Below, in pieces: positions 27,955-34,695 of a stretch of 56,710 nucleotides of DNA. Position numbers and translations under genes: made by a program. The notes under the pieces are model-generated. The model worked only from the letters and a program-made list of their open reading frames with translations, did not search any database and was not told the DNA's origin. Position 1 is the first letter of the stretch. The number at the start of each line of letters is the position of its first letter. This DNA is from a bacterium (GTDB lineage: Bacteria; Bacillota; Clostridia; Lachnospirales; Lachnospiraceae): the NCBI GenBank assembly GCA_029012425.1, contig JAQXMB010000112.1, forward strand, positions 1-56,710, written 5' to 3'.

Positions 27955-28545
27955 ATGGCAGATTATACAATTATATCGGATGTAAGCGCATATATCGTCC
28001 GGACATTGAGAGAAAAGATGTGTCCGGAGCCGATTCCTTCTCCGAACAATATAGAGATTTCTTCTCCGGCAGATCAGGATGTGGATTATATCGTTGGTTT
28101 GTATCTATATGATGTGAGGGAAGAAAGTGATGTTACGCAGCGGCCGCTCATGCAAAGAGGTCAGGTTCAGCTGCAAAGACCGCCAAGACCATATGGCTTA
28201 TACTATATGGTATTTATCAACGGCTCCTCCCAGATGGGACTTAAGGCGCCGGATATACAAAAGATTATCGGAAGGGTTGCACAGATTGTCAACGACAACA
28301 GTTCTGTCCTTCCAAATCAATTGCAGACCTGGCTGGACACGCAAGAACCTCCGATTGTGCTATCTCAGGCGAAGATAAGTCTGGAGGAAAAGGTAAGGGT
28401 GTGGCAGGCAATCAATAAGCCCTATCAGATTAGCCTGTTTTACAAGGCGGCACCCGTATTCCTGTCTAGTGAGGTAATCATCAATACACCTCGTGTCGCA
28501 GAAGCAACATTTGGTCTGCATATTACAGGCGAAGGGAGGGAGTGA
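27955..28545 (+). CDS. DUF4255 / Pvc16-like CIS tail cap (terminator) protein
   Basis: A 196-aa protein whose length and pattern fit DUF4255, the family of Afp16/Pvc16, which caps the sheath-tube at its distal end and sets its termination. Key segments are the N-terminal SAYIVRTLREKM, the strand DVDYIVGLYLYDVREE, the proline-rich RPPRPYGLYYMVF, and the C-terminal PYQISLFYKAAPVF. It starts at ATG 27955 after GAGGTGATGAA and opens the particle operon, followed at once by the beta-domain gene and PAAR. Confidence 0.85.
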   Translation: MADYTIISDVSAYIVRTLREKMCPEPIPSPNNIEISSPADQDVDYIVGLYLYDVREESDVTQRPLMQRGQVQLQRPPRPYGLYYMVFINGSSQMGLKAPDIQKIIGRVAQIVNDNSSVLPNQLQTWLDTQEPPIVLSQAKISLEEKVRVWQAINKPYQISLFYKAAPVFLSSEVIINTPRVAEATFGLHITGEGRE

Positions 28546-28551
28546 GTATAA

Positions 28552-29304
28552 GTGGAAGCATCTACCATCCACCACAGGCTCGACTTAGTGGTTCAGCTCG
28601 TTGATACGACAACCGGAGTGACGGTGGAAGAACAGAATGTACAGTTTTTTGTCGATGACAAACAGTGTTGGCCGATTTCAAGAGGAGGCGGCAATTTCGT
28701 CTTTATCAACACCGGGCGCAGGGATAACACCCTGACGATAAAGGTATCCGGCTACGAAGATGTCACGATAGATGTCGTGTATGACAAACTGGATTCTGTA
28801 ATGCCTCTAAAGCAAGTGTTCCTGATACCGTCAGAGAAGCTCGCAAAGGGAGAACATCTCTGCTCACTTACCGGTACACTTCAAGGTCTGGAGGAAATTG
28901 AGGCAGTCAGCCTCTCTAAGTCGAATCTTAGCTTTAGCGAATTCAATGAGAAGAAATGCTTGTTGAAGTTGTTTTTAGCGAGAGGCAGACTGAGTATGGA
29001 GAATGTCCATTATGGTTTGATCAGTGAAAATGGCAGTCACTATGAGCATTTTGAAGTGGCTGAGGAACTGCCGCCCAATACGGTAAAGCTGAAGGAACCG
29101 TTAAAAGAGACATTCACAGTAAATTCACCCATCGCCCGTGTGATATTCGGAAGTGTATCGCCGGACGGAAGCTATTTACTTCGTGTCAGAGATGATGCAG
29201 ACAATTTGAAGTATCTGGTTTGCTACCGCATAAACGGAGAGGAACGATTCCAAATTGTTGATTTTCATCAATGCAGGGAAAATGAACTGCAGACAGAGGT
29301 GTAG
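28552..29304 (+). CDS. carboxypeptidase-regulatory-like beta protein of the CIS cap region
   Basis: A 250-aa protein with a GTG start (28552) after GGGAGGGAGTG. Residues ~8-75 resemble a carboxypeptidase-regulatory-like/Ig-type beta sandwich: VVQLVDTTTGVTVEEQNVQF, then NFVFINTGR, TLTIKVSGYEDVTIDV. In some CIS loci this type of domain is fused to DUF4255; here it is a separate gene 6 nt after it, so the two proteins probably act together at the cap. The C-terminal part (~100-250) is beta-rich and unrecognised. No signal peptide. Confidence 0.6.
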   Translation: MEASTIHHRLDLVVQLVDTTTGVTVEEQNVQFFVDDKQCWPISRGGGNFVFINTGRRDNTLTIKVSGYEDVTIDVVYDKLDSVMPLKQVFLIPSEKLAKGEHLCSLTGTLQGLEEIEAVSLSKSNLSFSEFNEKKCLLKLFLARGRLSMENVHYGLISENGSHYEHFEVAEELPPNTVKLKEPLKETFTVNSPIARVIFGSVSPDGSYLLRVRDDADNLKYLVCYRINGEERFQIVDFHQCRENELQTEV

Positions 29305-29307
29305 CGT

Positions 29308-29700
29308 ATGGGAGAAATTGTAGTAACAGGTGCGCTTCTTACATGTCCGTTTGGGACGGCGCCATCGAATCTGAATGTTACATCACAGACAATCTGTACC
29401 GTTGGCGGACAGCCCGCGGCAACGATTCAGGATGCACAGGGAATGGTAAATATTCAATCGTTTGGGATGTGCAGTTCATTGGCAAATCCGCAGGTGGCGG
29501 CAGCGACTGCCGCAGCACTCGGTGTTCTGACCCCACAGCCGTGTATGCCAATGACATCCGGTACATGGATTCCCACATCACCGTCGACAATGATTGGAGG
29601 AAATCCCTGCCTGACAAGTGACTGTAAACTCATGTGTACAAACGGAGCCGGAACAATCGAAGTGAAGTATCCGGGACAGTTGATGGTTAGCATAAAGTAA
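29308..29700 (+). CDS. PAAR-like DUF4280 spike-tip protein
   Basis: A 130-aa protein of the DUF4280/PAAR-like family. Features are the opening IVVTGALLTCPFGTAP, Cys-rich conserved blocks (MCSSLANPQ, PQPCMPMTSGTW), GNPCLTSDCKLMCT and a terminal YPGQLMV. PAAR proteins sharpen the tip of the VgrG/gp5 spike and bind a metal with His/Cys residues. It begins 3 nt after the upstream stop. The usual CIS position is near the spike genes, so its place next to the cap genes is a rearranged order. Confidence 0.85.
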   Translation: MGEIVVTGALLTCPFGTAPSNLNVTSQTICTVGGQPAATIQDAQGMVNIQSFGMCSSLANPQVAAATAAALGVLTPQPCMPMTSGTWIPTSPSTMIGGNPCLTSDCKLMCTNGAGTIEVKYPGQLMVSIK

Positions 29701-29750
29701 GAACAGGCACAAATGAAATTTGAAATGAAAAATGAAAGGAGAAATATACA

Positions 29751-31451
29751 ATGGCTGAATATTTGTCACCTGGCGTATATGTGGAAGAATATGATAATTC
29801 TCCCCGAAGTATTGAAGGAGTTGGAACAAGTACCGCAGGTTTTGTTGGACTGGCAGAAAAAGGACCGTCAAGCGGAGCACCTTCTTTTGTCACAAGCTTT
29901 AAGAGCTTTACCAAGCAGTTTGGTGGATTTTTAAGTGAGTTTACACACGGAGAGTACCGTTTCCTTGCAAACAGTGTAGAGCAGTTTTTCATCAATGGCG
30001 GAACAAGATGTTTCGTATCCCGTGTAGTACCCGCTGATGCAAAGTCAGCAGGCAAGACAGCAGGAATTCTTACTGTGGAAGCAGCAAATGAAGGAAAATG
30101 GGGCAATCGTATCCAGATGAGCTTTAATACCGTGACCAAGAAGAAAATGCAGCTCATCTCAGAGGCAGGCGAAGGCTATATCGCAAAGAGTGTGGAAGGT
30201 TTCCGCGAGGGAGATCTGGTTGTTGTAGGCGATGAGTACAACAAGATCAAATCGATTTTTGACAATGCAATTGTATTCGAGCAGCCGTTTACCGGAAAGG
30301 TTGTAGACGATGCACTGATTCCCAAGACCGTTGCTTATCTGGTAACTGTAGATGTAAGTATCCGTTACAACGATGAGGCTGAGGTTTACACAGAGTTGAA
30401 CTTTAACACAGCATCTCCCAATTACATTGGAACCAAACTTGCTGTAAGTGAACTTGTAAAAGTAACTGTAGCGCCCATGGATCAGATCGGAAATCCTGTG
30501 GAAGCAATCATTGGTGAGGGACAGACCAGCGGTATGATCACTCTTGAGGGTGGTAGCGACGGTACGATCGATAAGGTGAATGCACAGACCTTTATCGGAG
30601 AGGATGACGGCCCCGGTAAGCGTACCGGTATCCAGTCGTTCCTTGAGAATGAGTATGTCAGCATGATGGCTGTTCCCGGAGTTACAATTCCCGAGGTGAT
30701 TGTAGCGCTTGTCGGACACTGCGAGAGCTTAAAGAGCCGCGTTGCGGTTATTGATATGCCGGCTGATATGTATAAGACCAAGGATTTGATCGATTACAGA
30801 AATATGATCGATTCTACATACGCAGCTATGTATCATCCCTGGATTCAGGTATTTGACCGTGCATCCGGAAAGCCTGATTTTGTACCTCCGTCAGGAGCGG
30901 TTCTCGGCGTATATTCAAGAACAGATGTAAACCGTGGTGTACATAAGGCACCGGCAAACGAGACCATATTCTGTACCGGATTAAAGACCAACTATACCAA
31001 GGCAGAGCAGGATATCTTAAATCCCGAGGGTGTCAACCTGATTCGGTTTTTCCCGGGACAGGGAATCCGCATCTGGGGTGCAAAGACTGCAAGCGACAAC
31101 AGTGCATTCAAGTATATCAATGTTCGCCGTCTGTTCATTTATGTGGAGGAGAGCATCAAGGCAAACACCAACTGGGTTGTATTCGAGCCCAACGATGCAA
31201 CGCTGTGGCAGAGAGTCAGCATGACCATCTCATCCTTCCTCGATGGAATGTGGAGAACCGGAATGCTCGCAGGAAGCTCTGCATCTGAGGCTTATTTTGT
31301 TGAAATCGGACCTTCAACGATGAGTCGCGATGATATCATGAACGGCAGACTGATTTGCAATATCGGTATTGCACCTTCGCGTCCTGCAGAGTTCGTCATC
31401 TTCCGCGTAACACAGCATACGGCAGAGGCCGGAGGAGAAGCGGAAGAGTAG
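29751..31451 (+). CDS. contractile tail sheath protein
   Basis: A 566-aa sheath subunit. The N-terminus LSPGVYVEEYDNSPRSIEGV-GTSTAGFVGLAEKGP and the C-terminal WVVFEPNDATLWQRV, SSFLDGMWRTGMLAGSSA, EAYFVEIG, NGRLICNIGIAPSRPAEFVI are hallmark motifs of phage and CIS sheath proteins. Subunits polymerise around the tube and contract to drive it through a target membrane. Only one sheath gene is present, whereas Afp/PVC have three paralogues. AAAGGAG precedes the ATG. The tube gene follows in 51 bp. Confidence 0.95.
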   Translation: MAEYLSPGVYVEEYDNSPRSIEGVGTSTAGFVGLAEKGPSSGAPSFVTSFKSFTKQFGGFLSEFTHGEYRFLANSVEQFFINGGTRCFVSRVVPADAKSAGKTAGILTVEAANEGKWGNRIQMSFNTVTKKKMQLISEAGEGYIAKSVEGFREGDLVVVGDEYNKIKSIFDNAIVFEQPFTGKVVDDALIPKTVAYLVTVDVSIRYNDEAEVYTELNFNTASPNYIGTKLAVSELVKVTVAPMDQIGNPVEAIIGEGQTSGMITLEGGSDGTIDKVNAQTFIGEDDGPGKRTGIQSFLENEYVSMMAVPGVTIPEVIVALVGHCESLKSRVAVIDMPADMYKTKDLIDYRNMIDSTYAAMYHPWIQVFDRASGKPDFVPPSGAVLGVYSRTDVNRGVHKAPANETIFCTGLKTNYTKAEQDILNPEGVNLIRFFPGQGIRIWGAKTASDNSAFKYINVRRLFIYVEESIKANTNWVVFEPNDATLWQRVSMTISSFLDGMWRTGMLAGSSASEAYFVEIGPSTMSRDDIMNGRLICNIGIAPSRPAEFVIFRVTQHTAEAGGEAEE

Positions 31452-31502
31452 TTCTCAAAAAAGTGAAGGTTGGAACGAGAATAAGAAAAGGAGAGATAAC
31501 TT

Positions 31503-32000
31503 ATGGCAACATATGAAAGCAATGGAAAACAACTTGCATATCCGTTGACTAAAATGAACTTCCTCGTTACCGTTGACGGTGTGAGCGGAACAGCAGCATT
31601 CAGCGAGGTAACCGGTGTGGAAGCAACCGTTGATGTGATTGAGTTCCGTCAGGGCAATGCGAACAGCCTTGCTCCGGTAAAGATTCCCGGACTTGTTAAA
31701 CACGGAAATGTAACCCTTAAATTTGGATACACGCTTGACAGTGCATTCAAGACATGGATTCAGGAGTGTGTCAGCGAGGTTCGTGGTGAGATGCCCCGTA
31801 ACAATGTTCAGATTGAGATGATCGATATCAACGGCGGCGCTCCCCAGACAAAGCAGGATACTGTAACCGGTACCCGCGTATGGATCTTAAGCAATGCATG
31901 GGTTACCAAGTACACAGCTCCCGATTTAGATGCAAAGACCAGTGATGTGGCAATTGAATCGGTAGAGTTAGCTTACGAGGAACTGATTATTCCCAACTAA
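31503..32000 (+). CDS. CIS inner tube protein (gp19/Hcp-like)
   Basis: A 165-aa protein of the phage tail tube/gp19 family with the expected features: N-terminal PLTKMNFLVTVDGV, AAFSEVTGVEATVDVIEFRQ, GLVKHGNVTLKFGY, a helix DSAFKTWIQEC, and a C-terminal VAIESVELAYEELI. Hexamers of this fold stack to make the tube that is expelled on contraction. AAGGAG precedes the ATG. Two strong, mutually exclusive RNA hairpins follow the stop. Confidence 0.93.
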   Translation: MATYESNGKQLAYPLTKMNFLVTVDGVSGTAAFSEVTGVEATVDVIEFRQGNANSLAPVKIPGLVKHGNVTLKFGYTLDSAFKTWIQECVSEVRGEMPRNNVQIEMIDINGGAPQTKQDTVTGTRVWILSNAWVTKYTAPDLDAKTSDVAIESVELAYEELIIPN

Positions 32001-32024
32001 GAGCATGATGCGTCTGATGACGCT

Positions 32025-32053
32025 CGGGAAACCTGCAATGTGCAGGTTTCCCG
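32025..32053 (+). promoter_or_regulatory. RNA hairpin 1 after the tube gene
   Basis: CGGGAAACCTGCA-ATG-TGCAGGTTTCCCG is a perfect 13-bp stem with a 3-nt loop, starting 24 nt after the tube stop. No T-run follows. Its 3' arm shares TTTCCCG (32047-32053) with hairpin 2. Confidence 0.65.
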
Positions 32054-32091
32054 CCAAGGTGAAAAGGAGCGCTTTTCATCTTGGCGGGAAA
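32047..32091 (+). promoter_or_regulatory. RNA hairpin 2, overlapping and competing with hairpin 1
   Basis: Bases 32047-32066 pair with 32072-32091 as a 20-bp stem with a single G-U wobble and a 5-nt loop. Because 32047-32053 are used by both, hairpins 1 and 2 cannot form together. No T-run follows, so it is not a standard terminator. It could limit 3'-to-5' decay of the sheath-tube mRNA, be an RNase III site, or act as a switch reducing expression of later genes. Confidence 0.65.
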
Positions 32092-32143
32092 TCTGATATG
32101 GGTTCGAGTAAAATGAAACAATAATAAAGCGAGGGTGAAAGGT

Positions 32144-32506
32144 ATGGAAACAGTATTTGATTTTACACTGCCGAAAGGCTATCTGGACAACAATGGGGAG
32201 CTGCATCGCAACGGGAAAATGCGTCTTGCAACAGCCGGAGATGAGATCAGTGCAACAAGAGATCCCCGTGTGCTCAGCAACCCGTCGTATCTTACGATTG
32301 TCATCTTAAGCAAGGTTGTCACGGAGCTTGAAGGTGTGCCGATGGTCGGTGTGAATATTATAGAAAAGCTGTTTACGGCAGATCTTGCTTTCTTACAGGA
32401 TATGTATCAGCGCATCAATGATATCGAGCCGCCGATGATGGAATGTGTCTGTCCGGAGTGCGGTGAGATTTTCAAGGTGCCGTTAAATTTTACCGAGGAG
32501 GGATAA
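32144..32506 (+). CDS. gp41-like tail assembly chaperone-type protein
   Basis: A 120-aa protein directly after the tube gene. The N-terminus FDFTLPKGYLDNNGELHRNG, then MRLATAGDEI and RDPRV match small CIS proteins annotated as phage tail assembly proteins next to the tube. A C-terminal four-cysteine knuckle (CVCPECGEIF) suggests a zinc-stabilised end. ATG 32144 is preferred over GTG 32135 because GAGGGTGAAAGG gives normal spacing. Its stop overlaps the ribosome binding site of the next gene. Confidence 0.75.
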   Translation: METVFDFTLPKGYLDNNGELHRNGKMRLATAGDEISATRDPRVLSNPSYLTIVILSKVVTELEGVPMVGVNIIEKLFTADLAFLQDMYQRINDIEPPMMECVCPECGEIFKVPLNFTEEG

Positions 32507-32508
32507 AG

Positions 32509-32706
32509 CTGTATCCGAAAGAGGAGCTTTATCGAGAGATGTCTTTTATCTCTTACTATTTTCACTGGAGTATGGATGAGGTGATGAAGCTTGATCATAC
32601 GAGCCGCAGACAGTGGTGCAGTGAGATTTCTGAGATAAACAAGAGCTTGAATCCCTCCAAAAAATCGAAGGAAAAAAGCATTTTGGATATGAAGCCGGAT
32701 AGGTAA
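32509..32706 (+). CDS. DUF6760-type small CIS protein with a CTG start
   Basis: The frame LYPKEELYREMSFISYYFHW, SMDEVMKLDHTSRRQWCSEI, SEINKSL encodes 65 residues and ends at TAA 32704-32706. It fits the small DUF6760 family found between the gp41-like chaperone and second tube gene of CIS loci (YPKEELYEE..AYHFHWS...I..L.H.ERR.WV.EI). No ATG, GTG or TTG occurs between the upstream in-frame stop and this conserved start. AGGAGG at 32496-32501 lies 7 nt before CTG 32509, so CTG is the likely start codon. Easily missed by gene finders. Confidence 0.75.
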   Translation: MYPKEELYREMSFISYYFHWSMDEVMKLDHTSRRQWCSEISEINKSLNPSKKSKEKSILDMKPDR

Positions 32707-32735
32707 TGAAACAGATTGTGAGAGGAAGGTAGGCT

Positions 32736-34640
32736 ATGGCAAATTATGATGCCGGTGGCACAAACTGGGGAGAAGGACTGGATTGGGATATTACATCCAA
32801 TCAGGGGCTGACACCGCTTGTCAATTACAATTTTAATCTTCAGGTTGAGGGAGTATATAATCTGCCGTGTAAATCCGTGCGCGTGTTTCAGCGGGAGAAT
32901 GAGTATGAGACACTGCAGGAAGGCGGATTGAATGACTATGTACATATGCTTCGTAAACCGATCAGCAAGCCGCTGACATTTCAGGTGGAGCGATATGTCG
33001 GAATCGACATGTTTGACCCGTTAGCGCTCGGAACAGATTTGATATTGCCGGTACTTCTTATGGTGAGCCGGTATCAGGGTGAAGGTGATAATGGCGTGTT
33101 GGATCTGAGCGATTCCATGCAGCGCGTCTATACATTTACAGGCTGTACCGTGATTTCCAAAGAATTTGGCGAGCTGAATGCAGAGCGTTCCGGTCTGCTT
33201 GTGGAGACAACGACGATTGCGTATCGCGAGATGCTGTGTGTTGACAATCCGTCCACGAAATCAAAGCGTAAGACCTGGAGCATGAAAAAAGATCACGATA
33301 AAATGGAGCGTGATACGGAGCGTAAGAGCGAGGTATATACCAGATATGGTATCAACGAGCGAACAAAGGACGAACTGGAAACCCGTGCCAAGATGTATGT
33401 GGATAAGAAGGTCAAGGATGTTCCCATGCATGTATACGACTATAAGGGAACGAAGGTTCAAAAAATCAAAATATCCGATGACAGAGGAATTGCCAAGACG
33501 AATGAGATGGAAGCGCTTGAGGACCGGGAGCGGGCAGCTACGCGCTACTTTATGCCGGGTGGCAAATCGCTTGCAAAGTATAAGGGTGCAAGCAAGAAGC
33601 ACGCGGTTGTCAATAAAGATGAGCTGAGCAAAAAGGAGATGGAAGCACTTGCAAAAACGGGTGGCGCGAAGATTCCTACAATGAAGCCTACCGAAGGTCA
33701 GCGAAAATTCTTTATCAAAGGATCAACAAGTGCAAAGGATTATAAAGGTACGGTGAAGCAGAGCGCGACATTGGTGGAAGGCGAGAAGCGCAAGGAAGCG
33801 TTGGAGGCCGAGGCGCGTGAGGGCGGAGCAAAAAAAATGGAAATGAAGCCGACCGAGGGACAGAGACGCTATTTTATGGAAGGATCAACAAGCGCAAAGG
33901 ATTATAAAGGTACGGTGAAGCAGAGCGCGGCATTGGTGGAAGGCGAGAAGCGCAAGGAAGCGTTGGAGGCCAAGGCGCGTGAGGGCGGAGCAAAAAAGAT
34001 GGAAATGCAACCGACCAAAGGTCAGCGTATATTTTTTATTGAAGGCTCGACGAGTGAAAAAAACGCAATGAATGCACAAAACCCGACAAATGCAGAGGGA
34101 GCGGCGACTGCAGAGGGAACGACGAGTGCAGAAGGCACCGGGTACACCATGAAGCGCAGTGCAGCGTTGGTTAAGGGTGAGAAGAGCAAAAAGGAGCTTG
34201 AGGCGGCAACGCGTAAGGGTGGAGCCAATAAATACGAGATGAAGCCGACCGAGGGACAGAGACGCTATTTTATGGAAGGATCAACAAGCGTAAAGGATTA
34301 TAAAGGTACGGTGAAGCCGAGTGCGGCATTGGTGGACGGTGAGAAGCGTAAGAAAGAGTTGGAGGCCAATGCGCGGAAGGGCGGAGCAAATATTCCCAAA
34401 ATGAAACCGACGCAGGCTCGCGAAGGCGGAGCTGTTACGAAGGAAATGAGACCGGCAGAGAACCAAAGAAAATATGTTCTTCCGGGTTCTGAAGGTCAGG
34501 CATCCTATGGGGGAATCGCGCGTCCAAGCGCCACAATCAACTCCAAAGAGCTTCATAAGCCGGCGATGCAGGCAAAGGCAAGAAAGTGGCCTCCGAATCG
34601 CAGTGCGGCAGATGTGGCAGCATTTTTGAAAAAGAAATAA
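32736..34640 (+). CDS. second tube-fold (tube-initiator) protein with a six-unit repeat tail
   Basis: A 634-aa protein. Residues ~20-175 are a gp19-like tube domain (TPLVNYNFNLQVEGVYNLP, FQVERYVGIDMFDPL, FTGCTVISKEFGELNAE, AYREML), as in the second CIS tube protein that joins the tube to the baseplate. CIS relatives of this type are usually ~150-200 aa. Residues ~176-268 are a charged, basic helical linker. Residues ~270-634 are six repeats, each opening with R-x-(Y/F)-F and containing GSTS-x-KDYKG and PSA/SAALV-x-GEKRK-x-LEA. The tail is basic and probably flexible or helical. ATG 32736 follows AGAGGAAGG. The tail may line or fill the tube, bind cargo, or contact the 775-aa next protein. Confidence 0.8.
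   Translation: MANYDAGGTNWGEGLDWDITSNQGLTPLVNYNFNLQVEGVYNLPCKSVRVFQRENEYETLQEGGLNDYVHMLRKPISKPLTFQVERYVGIDMFDPLALGTDLILPVLLMVSRYQGEGDNGVLDLSDSMQRVYTFTGCTVISKEFGELNAERSGLLVETTTIAYREMLCVDNPSTKSKRKTWSMKKDHDKMERDTERKSEVYTRYGINERTKDELETRAKMYVDKKVKDVPMHVYDYKGTKVQKIKISDDRGIAKTNEMEALEDRERAATRYFMPGGKSLAKYKGASKKHAVVNKDELSKKEMEALAKTGGAKIPTMKPTEGQRKFFIKGSTSAKDYKGTVKQSATLVEGEKRKEALEAEAREGGAKKMEMKPTEGQRRYFMEGSTSAKDYKGTVKQSAALVEGEKRKEALEAKAREGGAKKMEMQPTKGQRIFFIEGSTSEKNAMNAQNPTNAEGAATAEGTTSAEGTGYTMKRSAALVKGEKSKKELEAATRKGGANKYEMKPTEGQRRYFMEGSTSVKDYKGTVKPSAALVDGEKRKKELEANARKGGANIPKMKPTQAREGGAVTKEMRPAENQRKYVLPGSEGQASYGGIARPSATINSKELHKPAMQAKARKWPPNRSAADVAAFLKKK
33543..34637 (+). repeat. six tandem in-frame repeats, 53-54-codon unit
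   Basis: Units begin at 33543, 33702, 33864, 34026, 34260 and 34467. Spacings are 159, 162, 162, 234 and 207 nt. Unit 4 carries a ~24-codon Ala/Thr/Asn/Glu-rich insertion and unit 5 a ~15-codon extension. Units 2, 3 and 5 are almost identical at DNA level, which points to recent duplication or gene conversion. Unit 6 is the most divergent. Confidence 0.85.
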
Positions 34641-34695
34641 CAGCTCATAAGCAATACAGAAAAAAAGACGGAACAGGAAAGCAGGAGGAATTGAG

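Noticed and set aside
32025-32091. Rho-independent terminator after the tube gene
   Set aside because: Stems are strong but no T-run follows either hairpin, and the downstream baseplate genes have no other obvious promoter.
32025-32091. Metabolite riboswitch
   Set aside because: No match to known riboswitch cores that I can recognise; the region lies mid-operon and consists of simple complementary arms.
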